From positions 1 through 22,877 of the IMG/VR virus record IMGVR_UViG_3300014838_000085: a DNA stretch of 22,877 nucleotides; one strand, given 5' to 3'. Below the pieces are notes generated by a model. The model was given only the letters and a program-made list of their open reading frames with translations. It did not search any database and had not been told where the DNA came from. The stretch is from a virus. Each line of letters starts with the position of its first letter. Position 1 is the first letter of the stretch. A program made the translations under genes and the position numbers. Below, piece by piece: positions 1-5,519 of this stretch.

Positions 1-165
1 ATGGTCAGCAGCATGGTCAGCAGAGTCAGCAGAGTCAGCAGCATGGTCAGCAGCATGGTCAGCAGAGTCAGCAGAGTCAGCAGCAAGGTCAGCAGAGTCA
101 GCAAGGTCAGCAGCATGGTCAGCAGAGTCAGCAAGGTCAGCAGCATGGTCAGCAGAGTCACCAGC
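1..165 (+). repeat. Degenerate GTCAGCAG tandem repeat
   Basis: The stretch is built from 9- and 12-base units based on GGTCAGCAG and AGTCAGCAG, joined by CAT or CAA triplets. It starts at or before the window edge. All unit lengths are multiples of three and all three forward frames are open, as expected for an in-frame coding repeat that can grow or shrink by slippage. The array decays at about 160-170 into unique sequence. Confidence 0.9.
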
Positions 166-203
166 ATATATTAAACACTCTAAGAAGCTATTACAATTAC
201 TAA
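3..203 (+). CDS. C-terminal part of a Gln-rich repeat protein (5' end outside window)
   Basis: The third forward frame encodes repeats of Gly-Gln-Gln, His-Gly-Gln-Gln and Ser-Gln-Gln, then a short unique tail ending in Tyr-Asn-Tyr and a TAA stop at 201-203. I prefer this frame because CAG/CAA changes between units are synonymous Gln changes here, and because an AGGAG ribosome binding site fits between this stop and the next ATG at 241. The second frame (Trp/Ser/Ala/Glu repeats with a Lys-rich tail, stop 239-241) is a serious alternative: it would overlap the next start as TAATG. No function can be assigned. A low-complexity Gln-rich end suggests a flexible, solvent-exposed segment. Confidence 0.45.
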   Translation, partial: GQQHGQQSQQSQQHGQQHGQQSQQSQQQGQQSQQGQQHGQQSQQGQQHGQQSHQHILNTLRSYYNY

Positions 204-240
204 AGGCTTCTAAGGCAACCAAGACAGGAGATATTAAGTA

Positions 241-300
241 ATGAGTAAAGCTATCCAGTTATATGAACATAAAGGAGATGAAGTAATGGGGTGGCTATGA
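241..300 (+). CDS. Tiny ORF, 19 aa, possible leader or coupling peptide
   Basis: The ORF starts at an ATG with an AGGAG element about ten bases upstream and ends with TGA at 298-300, overlapping the next ATG at 297. A second strong ribosome binding site (AAAGGAG, 271-277) lies inside it, 8 bases before an in-frame ATG at 286, giving a four-residue ORF with the same stop. Its main job may be to bring ribosomes to the overlapping downstream start. The peptide matches no family I know. Confidence 0.35.
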   Translation: MSKAIQLYEHKGDEVMGWL

Positions 301-386
301 CAAAGTGTAACTTTTGTGGACACCCATACCTAACAAGCTATGAAGCTTCACTGTGCTGTGATGAAAGTACAGAGGGCAATGACTAA
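297..386 (+). CDS. Small zinc-finger-like protein, 29 aa
   Basis: This 29-residue protein has a CNFCGHP motif at residues 4-10 and a CC pair at residues 20-21, followed by acidic residues. A CxxC plus two later cysteines is enough for one zinc site. Such mini zinc proteins are common beside phage HNH nuclease genes. The ATG overlaps the preceding TGA. A GTG at 291 in the same frame would place the AAAGGAG element at a better distance and add two residues. The stop overlaps the next gene's preferred start by 8 bases, so the three small ORFs look translationally coupled. Confidence 0.5.
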   Translation: MTKCNFCGHPYLTSYEASLCCDESTEGND

Positions 387-696
387 ACAATGGATGAAGC
401 GATCTTACATAAAAAGAACTCCATTCAAGCACAAGTCTAGCCATAAGCGATTAAAGCCTATTGGCAAAGTTGGCAAAGCTACAATGGCTGCAACAGCTCA
501 GTGGCGTAAGGACAACCCACCAAACCATCAAGGCTACTATATCTGCTACATTTGTGGCAAATGGATTACACCGGAAGAGCTGAATGTTGAGCACACCAAA
601 AGCAAAGCTAGACACCCTGAACTAAGAACTGATCAAAGCAAGTTCAAGCCATGTTGCTCAGACTGCAATGAGAAAAAGGGCAGTCATGATAATTGA
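379..696 (+). CDS. HNH endonuclease (NinG/Rap-like)
   Basis: This 105-aa protein has a very basic N-terminus (Lys/Arg/His-rich, residues 7-33) and a C-terminal HNH zinc domain. CYIC at residues 56-59 and CCSDCN at 92-97 would bind zinc, VEH at 70-72 supplies the first catalytic histidine, and Asn97 is the central Asn. The domain order resembles lambda NinG (Rap) and related phage HNH proteins that cut branched or double-stranded DNA. It lies just before the recombination block. I chose the ATG at 379 because GAGGG lies just upstream and the start overlaps the previous stop. The frame is open back to 340, but that extension would lie over the preceding zinc-finger gene. The family call is good; the exact substrate is unknown. 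Confidence 0.75.
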   Translation: MTKQWMKRSYIKRTPFKHKSSHKRLKPIGKVGKATMAATAQWRKDNPPNHQGYYICYICGKWITPEELNVEHTKSKARHPELRTDQSKFKPCCSDCNEKKGSHDN

Positions 697-721
697 CAAC
701 TATTAACTAACTCTATATACT
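693..721 (+). promoter_or_regulatory. Sigma70-type promoter P693, TTGACA-N17-TATACT
   Basis: A perfect -35 box (TTGACA, 693-698) and a near-perfect -10 box (TATACT, 716-721) are separated by exactly 17 bases. The -35 overlaps the stop codon of the HNH gene. Transcription would start around 728-729, at the ATG of the next gene, so the mRNA would be leaderless. Confidence 0.8.
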
Positions 722-728
722 ATTATAT

Positions 729-947
729 ATGATTGATAAATTATACAAACCTAGAGAAATTGCAAAACTTGGTCTCATCAGAAATGGTATCAACTCAAAG
801 AATGAAAACTCAAATTACCAGTATGTACTTAATTTAATAAAAGGGGGTAAACTCAAACCGGCAAGAAATTATGGAACTAATAGCCGATCTTATCACCTGA
901 TTAGCGAGGCTGAAATCAAACGCTACAATCAGGAAGCTAATAACTAA
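729..947 (+). CDS. Small helix-turn-helix/excisionase-like DNA-binding protein
   Basis: This 72-aa protein starts with an LYKPREIAKLGL segment, typical of the first helices of MerR/excisionase-type winged helices. A long helix and a basic LKPARNYG...RSYHLISEAEIKRY stretch follow, reading like a wing and a final helix. That pattern (tool-box helix, then 'YLISEAEI.RY') is common in phage Xis-like and MerR-like small DNA binders. It is the first gene after the P693 promoter and has no ribosome binding site, so it is probably read from a leaderless mRNA. As first gene of the early block it could be a regulator. The DNA-binding call is moderately sure; the role is inferred. Confidence 0.6.
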   Translation: MIDKLYKPREIAKLGLIRNGINSKNENSNYQYVLNLIKGGKLKPARNYGTNSRSYHLISEAEIKRYNQEANN

Positions 948-964
948 ACAGGAAAAGAGTAACT

Positions 965-1258
965 ATGTCAGTATTCAAGAAAAATCGTGCAGCTTATTTT
1001 GAGAAGATGGGTACTTTCACTGAAGTAACTATTACTGAAGATAAGGTTAAGTTTAGTCTTAATTACAGTTCAATAACTATGAACTTAGAAGAAGTGCCAA
1101 AACTTCTAGCTGATGTTATGCAGCTTTATGCTATGGCAAAGCCGATCTTGGACCGAAAAAGTCTTGAGGCAACTAAGAAAAAGCTTGCCGGTCTTGCTGG
1201 TGAAAAAGATAGTGATGACAGTGATGAGCCAATTGATCTAAGTGACATACCATTTTAA
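965..1258 (+). CDS. Small acidic-tailed protein with SSB-like C-terminus
   Basis: This 97-aa protein has a short beta-rich N-terminal half (residues 18-40), a helical middle and an acidic C-terminus whose last residues are Leu-Ser-Asp-Ile-Pro-Phe after a Asp/Ser/Glu-rich stretch. The Asp-Ile-Pro-Phe end matches the conserved tip of bacterial single-stranded DNA-binding protein, which recruits RecO, PriA, RecQ and exonuclease I. At 97 residues it is shorter than ordinary SSB, and I do not recognise an OB fold. It may be a diverged phage ssDNA-binding protein or a mimic of the SSB tail. Its place upstream of RecT and exonuclease genes suits either. The start has a good AGGAAAAGAG site. Confidence 0.6.
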   Translation: MSVFKKNRAAYFEKMGTFTEVTITEDKVKFSLNYSSITMNLEEVPKLLADVMQLYAMAKPILDRKSLEATKKKLAGLAGEKDSDDSDEPIDLSDIPF

Positions 1259-1279
1259 TAAATAAGGAAGCCAAATAAT

Positions 1280-1471
1280 ATGGAAAGTCTTGAACAAACA
1301 GCCCACAAACATTTTGAAAAATTAAACAAAACTATTGAATATCATGCCGGCAGGTTGAAAGGTGACTTACCTGTACCTATTAAAAATGTAATTCAGTCTG
1401 AAATTGATATGCTAGAGTTCATGGCTGAATATGCAAAAGAAGCCCTTGTACAAAGAGGGATTAGGGTTTAG
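1280..1471 (+). CDS. Hypothetical helical protein, 63 aa
   Basis: The 63 residues look almost wholly alpha-helical, with two long helices (about 2-26 and 34-58) and no cysteines, signal peptide or membrane segment. I recognise no family. An AGGAAG ribosome binding site lies about ten bases before the ATG. The stop codon TAG falls within three GGG runs spaced seven bases apart that precede the next gene. It belongs to the early operon by position and orientation. Confidence 0.6.
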   Translation: MESLEQTAHKHFEKLNKTIEYHAGRLKGDLPVPIKNVIQSEIDMLEFMAEYAKEALVQRGIRV

Positions 1472-1480
1472 GGTTATTCT

Positions 1481-1738
1481 ATGCCGGACATGATCACATT
1501 TGATAAGGATGGACTTCAAATACCATCACAGCCATTTTTGAGTATGGTAATCATAATGCTTAAAAAATGTGAGAAAGAAACCGGTGGTGAGAGCCTTATC
1601 AGTTGGTTGGAGAGCTTTGAAGAGCGAGACAATGACATTGATGGTTACAATGACACCTCGCTCAGAAAAGCTGTTTATAAAATGCTTAAGGAGAATTATC
1701 TTGATAAGGAAGAAGAACAAAGATCAGTCTCAGCCTGA
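1481..1738 (+). CDS. Hypothetical protein, 85 aa
   Basis: The 85-aa product is acidic and predicted helical, with a possible hydrophobic helix at residues 18-28 and a charged Glu/Lys-rich end. No conserved motif is visible. The only purine-rich element before the ATG is AGGG at 1470-1473, seven bases upstream. Another ATG at 1490 in the same frame would shorten it by three residues. The next gene begins two bases after its stop, so translation is probably coupled. Confidence 0.55.
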   Translation: MPDMITFDKDGLQIPSQPFLSMVIIMLKKCEKETGGESLISWLESFEERDNDIDGYNDTSLRKAVYKMLKENYLDKEEEQRSVSA

Positions 1739-1739
1739 A

Positions 1740-1973
1740 ATGCTTACTCCGATAATTTGGGGGCATGATCTAAAAAGCAGACCGATAGGTGTTATGAAAA
1801 TGGTTGAGGGCAGAATAATGTTTGTGCTTAGAGAAAGTGCCAACATTAAAGTTGAAGACATTAACACAATTGCTCTAGCTTTTGCACCTCAGTATATGAT
1901 CAGCAAAGAAAAGAATGGCATTGTGCTTGAAATTGAATTATTTGCAATTAGTTTATTAAATAAGCACCCCTGA
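1740..1973 (+). CDS. Hypothetical protein, 77 aa
   Basis: The 77-aa product begins with Met-Leu-Thr-Pro-Ile-Ile-Trp-Gly and alternates short strands with one helix. No known motif is visible. The reading frame is open further upstream, but that part lies across the previous gene. The ATG at 1740, two bases after the TGA at 1736-1738, is the natural coupled start. No clear Shine-Dalgarno element lies in front of it. It is the last gene before promoter P1989. Confidence 0.5.
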   Translation: MLTPIIWGHDLKSRPIGVMKMVEGRIMFVLRESANIKVEDINTIALAFAPQYMISKEKNGIVLEIELFAISLLNKHP

Positions 1974-1988
1974 TATTATATATCTTTA

Positions 1989-2017
1989 TTGACTTTTATA
2001 TACGCTTGTGCTAGGAT
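1989..2017 (+). promoter_or_regulatory. Sigma70-type promoter P1989, TTGACT-N17-TAGGAT with extended -10
   Basis: TTGACT (1989-1994) and TAGGAT (2012-2017) are separated by 17 bases. A TGC directly before the -10 adds the extended -10 TGn element. Transcription should begin near 2024, leaving a short leader of about 26 bases with an AAAGGG ribosome binding site for the gene at 2050. Confidence 0.7.
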
Positions 2018-2049
2018 TAGATAGTCATAAACTAAAAAGAAAGGGTAAC

Positions 2050-2253
2050 ATGACACAATCAAACAAAACAAATACATCTAAGGATGTGATCAAGTCAGTA
2101 GCTTGGTTAATTGAAGCAACTTTTAGGGGCTTTGTTGGCTATGAACTGCTTAATCATTTTCACAGCTATGTTATTGTCGCTGCTGCTGTTTACAGCCTAG
2201 CAACTTCTGTACTTATAGTTGTAGTTCACTTTGTCAAAGCTCACAAAGCTTAA
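2050..2253 (+). CDS. Small membrane protein, possible holin-like
   Basis: This 67-aa protein has a polar N-terminus (Asn/Thr/Lys-rich, residues 1-12), an amphipathic stretch around 14-35 and a clear membrane segment at about 41-62 (Tyr-Val-Ile-Val-Ala-Ala-Ala onwards). It ends in a short basic tail. Size and shape fit small phage holins and other phage inner-membrane peptides, but the gene lies 2.5 kb before the transglycosylase and has its own strong promoter, so an early membrane role (superinfection exclusion, for example) is equally possible. I chose the ATG at 2050 for its AAAGGG site; the frame extends to a GTG at 2008, but that lies inside the promoter. Confidence 0.6.
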   Translation: MTQSNKTNTSKDVIKSVAWLIEATFRGFVGYELLNHFHSYVIVAAAVYSLATSVLIVVVHFVKAHKA

Positions 2254-2290
2254 AGACAATCGCACATTAACTTAAACGGAGACACTAATC

Positions 2291-2686
2291 ATGTCAAATG
2301 TAGAAGACATTGTTAAGTCTGAACTTCAGAAGTTTGAAGATCAGGAACAAGCTTTACAGACTTTAGCAGCAGAGTTGCAGCAAAGTCCAAAGTTTGCACA
2401 ATTTATTGAAGCTCAAAAGAACTTCAAAGAGCTAGAAAGCTCAGTTTGGAAGAACATAGAAACTGTAATGATTGAGAATGATGTCATGTCAATAAAGAAT
2501 GATAAAGTTACTCTATCAATCGCTAACCGAGTTAGTTTTGATATTGACATGGCTAAACTACCTGCCAAATATATCAAGCAAGTGCCGGACACCACTTTAA
2601 TTACCGGTACATTCAAGCTTGAGGGCAAACCGGTTAGAGGAACAAAGCCAAAATATACTAAGTATCTGGTCAAGAGGATTAAATAA
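2291..2686 (+). CDS. Gp157-like / host-nuclease-inhibitor-like phage protein
   Basis: The 131-aa protein has a long coiled-coil N-terminal half (residues 5-60), then a beta-rich part beginning Met-Ser-Ile-Lys-Asn-Asp-Lys-Val that ends very basic (Lys-Arg-Ile-Lys). This 'coiled coil, then short beta sheet' plan, placed directly before a RecT gene, is typical of phage Gp157-like proteins and resembles Gam-type nuclease inhibitors. Known members are thought to protect or handle DNA ends during recombination. A CGGAGA ribosome binding site lies about ten bases before the ATG. The RecT gene starts three bases after its stop. The family name is tentative; the gene itself is secure. Confidence 0.6.
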   Translation: MSNVEDIVKSELQKFEDQEQALQTLAAELQQSPKFAQFIEAQKNFKELESSVWKNIETVMIENDVMSIKNDKVTLSIANRVSFDIDMAKLPAKYIKQVPDTTLITGTFKLEGKPVRGTKPKYTKYLVKRIK

Positions 2687-2688
2687 TC

Positions 2689-3417
2689 ATGGAAATTATT
2701 GAGCAAATCAAGACCAAGCTTTACCAAAAGTACAATGCTCAGGGCACTATAGTTAGTGTAACAACCCTTAAAAATAAAGTGCTAATTGATACCAGCATTT
2801 TGTATATTCAGAAGAAGATTGCTGAAAAAGACAATAAGACCGGTAAACCAAGATATAACTTTGGTGCTGATTTTTTGTTGCAGTCAATCGCTGAGTGTGT
2901 TGATACCGGCTTTGCTCTTGATGGCATTAACTATGTTATCTCAGGCAACCGAATGTACATGCCAACCTACAAAGCTTTCAAGAACAAGCTTTATATGGTT
3001 TACCCTCAAACTGTTATTGATCTTCAGGTCATCCGAGAGGGTGATACCTATGAGTTTGCCAAAGAAAGTGGCTCTGTAATCTACACCCACAATCTAGCTG
3101 ACCCATTTCAAACTGAACAGAGTAAAATAATTGGTGCTTACTGTATCATTAAAAATAATCGTGGTGAGTTTTTAGAAACTCTTAATCAGCATGATTATGA
3201 AAGAATGAAAGATGGCTCAAAAAATCCTGCACTTTGGAACAGTTGGGCTAGTGAGTTTTGGCTAAAGTCAGTCATTAAGAGAGCTTGCAAAAGACACTTT
3301 AATGACCTTACCACAGCACTTGAAGAAAAAGATAATGAAGTTATTGGACTTGATGATATTGTAAAAGCAAGCCCTGAAAAAATGGCTGAGATCATCAAAG
3401 CTAAAAAGGCTAAGTAA
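2689..3417 (+). CDS. recT: RecT-family single-strand annealing protein
   Basis: This 242-aa protein fits the RecT family (usually 240-300 aa), which coats ssDNA and anneals complementary strands. Supporting features in order are the region around residues 65-95 with 'ECVDTGFALDG' and 'MYMPTYKAFKNKL', the 'VIREGDTYEF' strand near residue 105, the 'IIGAYCIIKNNRG' segment near 145, and the C-terminal 'WASEFWLKSVIKRACKR' helix (about residues 185-201) that matches the family's W..E...K..IKR signature. The C-terminus is Lys-rich. Its stop overlaps the start of the exonuclease gene as TAATGA, as expected for a two-component recombinase. Confidence 0.88.
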   Translation: MEIIEQIKTKLYQKYNAQGTIVSVTTLKNKVLIDTSILYIQKKIAEKDNKTGKPRYNFGADFLLQSIAECVDTGFALDGINYVISGNRMYMPTYKAFKNKLYMVYPQTVIDLQVIREGDTYEFAKESGSVIYTHNLADPFQTEQSKIIGAYCIIKNNRGEFLETLNQHDYERMKDGSKNPALWNSWASEFWLKSVIKRACKRHFNDLTTALEEKDNEVIGLDDIVKASPEKMAEIIKAKKAK

Positions 3418-3953
3418 TGATTACAATACTTGAAGTCAAACAAGGCACTCCACAGTGGCATAAAGAGCGTCAAGATATAGTGACCGGCTCAATTGCTGAT
3501 GATTTGCTAGTACATGGCTTAGATCATGCCCTGAAAGCTAATTACAGCCAATTTAAGGGCAACTACTATACTGAGCGTGGGTTGATACTAGAAAAACAAG
3601 CTATTGAAATCTATGAGGCTTTACATGATGTCAAGGTTGAAATAGTTGGTATGGTCAAGAACAGTTTTTACCCAAATGCCGGCTGTTCACCTGATGGCAT
3701 TGATAGAAGCATAGAGTGCCTGATTGAAGTCAAATGTTTTGGTAAAAGACATTCTGAAATAAGAAACATTACCTCAATACCTTTTAAGATTATGTCTCAG
3801 TTACAATTCAATATGATGATTAGTGAGTTACCGGTTGCAAGATTGGTACTTTACAATCCTGATCTTGAAGACGCTGATGAAGCCTACCGAGAAATTGAAG
3901 TAATGGCTAATAAGAGAATACAAGCTAATATGGCTAGGAAGCTGCAATCATGA
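3417..3953 (+). CDS. YqaJ-type (lambda Exo-like) 5'-3' exonuclease
   Basis: This 178-aa PD-(D/E)XK nuclease would resect dsDNA ends to give the ssDNA that RecT anneals. The N-terminus has Gln-Gly-Thr-Pro-Gln-Trp and Arg-Gln-Asp-Ile-Val-Thr-Gly-Ser (residues 9-25), the classic YqaJ opening. An Arg-Gly...Glu helix follows at 54-66. Catalytic residues are Asp93 in CSPDG and Glu104/Lys106 in LIEVKC. A QLQFNM helix near residue 128 is the usual fourth motif. It is somewhat shorter than lambda Exo (226 aa) but typical for YqaJ phage members. The start overlaps the recT stop, and its own stop overlaps the next ATG (ATGA). Confidence 0.88.
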   Translation: MITILEVKQGTPQWHKERQDIVTGSIADDLLVHGLDHALKANYSQFKGNYYTERGLILEKQAIEIYEALHDVKVEIVGMVKNSFYPNAGCSPDGIDRSIECLIEVKCFGKRHSEIRNITSIPFKIMSQLQFNMMISELPVARLVLYNPDLEDADEAYREIEVMANKRIQANMARKLQS

Positions 3954-4198
3954 GCAAAATAGTACATGAGTTGCTAATGCAGTGGCGTAAAGACCCTGAG
4001 GGCATTGAAAGGGCAATGAATAAACACATAGACAATGTATCTGCTTCTAGTTCTGCCGGTGGAAGATGGGCTGCCTTTGAATTATCTGCTCACCTAGTAG
4101 AAAACTATTCAAAAGAAGAAGCCTTAGAAAAAATCAGAAAATGTGAGAAAGATTGGAAAAAGTTTGCTCTGACTAGAACTAAAAGGCACAAACCATGA
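3950..4198 (+). CDS. Hypothetical helical protein, 82 aa
   Basis: The 82-aa product is helical and basic, with a Ser/Ala/Gly-rich loop in the middle (residues 31-38) and a Lys/Arg-rich tail. No known motif is seen. The ATG overlaps the exonuclease stop as ATGA, and its own stop overlaps the next ATG the same way. It therefore sits in the middle of the recombination operon and is probably translated in step with it. A role as accessory DNA-binding protein is only a guess from charge and position. Confidence 0.6.
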   Translation: MSKIVHELLMQWRKDPEGIERAMNKHIDNVSASSSAGGRWAAFELSAHLVENYSKEEALEKIRKCEKDWKKFALTRTKRHKP

Positions 4199-4608
4199 AC
4201 TACAACCTAGCAATACCAAAAGAATTAGTTGCTGCAAGAAGCCGAGTAACTTATCTAGCCAAGAAAAAAATCCGAGTAGATATTAAAGAAATCAGAATGA
4301 ATAGGACAATTTCTCAGAATAGTTACCTGCATTTAATCTTGGCAGCTTTTGGCTTACATTTTGGCTATACACTTGAAGAGGCAAAGCTGATCTATAAGCA
4401 AGTCAATAGACCAATTTACTATTACCAGAAAAAAGGTAGAGTTTTTATCAAGTCTAGTGCTGCTCTTGATAAAAGAGAAATGGCAAACAGCATAAATACT
4501 TTCATGACAGTCTCAAAAGAAGCCGGCTGTGAATTGCCACTAGCAACAAATAAAGAGTGGTTACTATCAATACAAAATGAAATAGAAAGGTCAGGTTATT
4601 ACTTATGA
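4195..4608 (+). CDS. NinB-like phage recombination protein
   Basis: The 137-aa protein carries the 'R(T/S)..QN.YLH' signature (Arg-Thr-Ile-Ser-Gln-Asn-Ser-Tyr-Leu-His, residues 38-47), followed by a helix with Gly-Tyr-Thr-Leu-Glu-Glu-Ala-Lys. It ends with a helical part rich in Ser/Asn (residues 85-130). NinB (Orf) of lambda and many distant phage homologues share the 'R..QN' element and help RecT/Beta-type recombination by loading on SSB-coated DNA. Its place right after recT and the exonuclease supports this. Similarity beyond the signature is weak. Its start overlaps the previous stop (ATGA), and its last bases carry half of a duplicated segment (see 4591-4614). Confidence 0.6.
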   Translation: MNYNLAIPKELVAARSRVTYLAKKKIRVDIKEIRMNRTISQNSYLHLILAAFGLHFGYTLEEAKLIYKQVNRPIYYYQKKGRVFIKSSAALDKREMANSINTFMTVSKEAGCELPLATNKEWLLSIQNEIERSGYYL

Positions 4609-4614
4609 AATATA
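4591..4614 (+). repeat. Direct repeat copy A at a start codon
   Basis: TCAGGTTAT followed four bases later by TATGAAATATA. The same two blocks, one base apart, recur at 4731-4751, and in both copies the ATG is a gene start. Confidence 0.85.
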
Positions 4615-4730
4615 TGGACATTAAACCAGAGCCAAAGACTGAATACAGGGTTTGGAAAAGATGGATGAACAACAACACATCACGCTTAATTAGCAAGTCT
4701 ATATTTGCCAAAAAGATTGTGGTAATATAG
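4605..4730 (+). CDS. Hypothetical protein, 41 aa
   Basis: The 41-residue basic peptide starts at an ATG overlapping the previous TGA (ATGA) and ends at TAG 4728-4730. It contains Trp-Lys-Arg-Trp and a hydrophobic end (Ile-Val-Val-Ile). Its start region is copied almost exactly at the start of the following transglycosylase gene, and both proteins begin Met-Lys-Tyr. It may therefore be a remnant of a duplication, or a coupling peptide. No function can be given. Confidence 0.45.
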   Translation: MKYMDIKPEPKTEYRVWKRWMNNNTSRLISKSIFAKKIVVI

Positions 4731-4751
4731 TCAGGTTATCTATGAAATATA
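4731..4751 (+). repeat. Direct repeat copy B at the transglycosylase start
   Basis: TCAGGTTAT, one base, then TATGAAATATA. It matches copy A at 4591-4614 apart from a three-base indel in the middle and a base change, and again contains the ATG of the following gene. Confidence 0.85.
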
Positions 4752-5224
4752 AAGCAATAGTTGCTTTTGCGATCATTAGTTTACTACTGGCAATTCCACT
4801 GTCACACCGATCTGCAAAGCCACTCATCCATTTGTCTTTCAAACCTGTTGCTAGTAAGGGTATTATTAAAAAAGTACCTGTAATTTCAACGCCACTTTCT
4901 ACCCCTGTCGTAAAAACACCCACTCCTGTTGTCTCAACGCCACCTCAAATTGTGCTGGCAAGCTTTACTTGTGACAGTTATGCTAGTTATTTTGAGCAAT
5001 ATAGTTGGAATGTAAACACAGCTATTGCTATCTGCCAAGCTGAAAGTTCCGGTAATCCAAATGCAATAAGCCCAACTTCAGATTTTGGCTTAATGCAACT
5101 TCATGACATTGATATACTCAATCCGGCAGAGAATATAGCCTATGCTTACTATCACAAATACCTAACTCAAGGCTGGCAAGCTTGGACTACATATAATGAT
5201 GGTGCTTATGCTGCCTATTTATAG
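4742..5224 (+). CDS. Exported lytic transglycosylase (SLT/lysozyme-like)
   Basis: This 160-aa protein should cleave peptidoglycan glycan strands, either for host lysis or for wall entry. Residues 4-20 form a signal anchor (Ala-Ile-Val-Ala-Phe-Ala then Leu-Leu-Leu). Residues 44-70 are a Pro/Thr/Ser/Val-rich linker with repeated STP/TPVV elements. Residues 77-160 form the lysozyme-like domain: an ICQAESSGNPNAIS block with Glu101 as the likely catalytic acid, the SDFGLMQL motif at 113-120, and a final W-x-x-W-type end (Gln-Ala-Trp-Thr-Thr-Tyr). The domain is compact (about 85 aa) compared with Slt70-type domains (about 120 aa), as in many small phage and gut-virome lysins. An intrinsic terminator follows immediately. 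Confidence 0.85.
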   Translation: MKYKAIVAFAIISLLLAIPLSHRSAKPLIHLSFKPVASKGIIKKVPVISTPLSTPVVKTPTPVVSTPPQIVLASFTCDSYASYFEQYSWNVNTAIAICQAESSGNPNAISPTSDFGLMQLHDIDILNPAENIAYAYYHKYLTQGWQAWTTYNDGAYAAYL

Positions 5225-5239
5225 GGTATTATAGTAATT

Positions 5240-5267
5240 GGGGCTGAGTCATCACAGCCCCTTGATT
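5240..5267 (+). terminator. Intrinsic terminator after transglycosylase gene
   Basis: GGGGCTG (5240-5246) pairs with CAGCCCC (5255-5261) around an 8-base loop, followed by TTGATTTT. The 7-bp, GC-rich stem stands out in this AT-rich DNA. Its T-rich tail doubles as the -35 box of promoter P5262. Confidence 0.85.
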
Positions 5268-5290
5268 TTCAGAATTAACACAAGTATAAT
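5262..5290 (+). promoter_or_regulatory. Sigma70-type promoter P5262, TTGATT-N17-TATAAT
   Basis: TTGATT (5262-5267) and a perfect TATAAT (5285-5290) are separated by exactly 17 bases. Transcription would begin near 5297. This should be the main promoter of the sugar-modification block, and probably also of the packaging and head genes, because no terminator is visible until 20853. Confidence 0.8.
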
Positions 5291-5324
5291 AATAAGTAAC
5301 AATATATAACACCAGAGGGCAACA

Positions 5325-5519
5325 ATGATGACTGACAAAAATGGAATAGCACCTTATTTATTAACTCCTGATGACCTAAAATACAAAGCACCTAAAAAAG
5401 TAATTACAATGAAGTTTTTAGAAAAGCAAGAAAAAAAGCTTGATAAAGCTGTTAATCACTATCGCTTTAATCCATTCAAAGAATACTTTAATTATCTAGT
5501 GCAGGTCATACTGGCATGA
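5325..5519 (+). CDS. Hypothetical protein, 64 aa, first gene of the late operon
   Basis: The 64-aa protein has a basic, Lys-rich middle (residues 24-43) and a more hydrophobic end. No family is recognised. AGAGGG lies about five bases before the first of two adjacent ATG codons (5325 and 5328), and either may be used. It is the first gene after promoter P5262, with a leader of about 28 bases. Its stop overlaps the start of the first glycosyltransferase gene (ATGA). Confidence 0.6.
   Translation: MMTDKNGIAPYLLTPDDLKYKAPKKVITMKFLEKQEKKLDKAVNHYRFNPFKEYFNYLVQVILA

Noticed and set aside
1-165. CRISPR array
   Set aside because: The repeats are contiguous in-frame 9- and 12-mers with no unique spacers; a coding low-complexity repeat explains them.
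340-378. Longer N-terminus for the HNH nuclease
   Set aside because: The extension overlaps the small zinc-finger ORF and adds no family sequence. The ATG at 379 has GAGGG in front and the usual overlap with the previous stop.
1526-1720. Minus-strand ORFs opposite real genes (also 2413-2727, 3195-3473, 8569-8820, 9904-10185, 19240-19800 and others)
   Set aside because: All lie antisense to convincing + strand genes, lack ribosome binding sites and promoters, and encode low-quality hydrophobic or Ser/Phe-rich sequences. They are shadows.
2008-2049. GTG start extending the membrane protein
   Set aside because: It lies within the P1989 promoter, upstream of the predicted transcription start, and has no ribosome binding site. 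The ATG at 2050 has AAAGGG.
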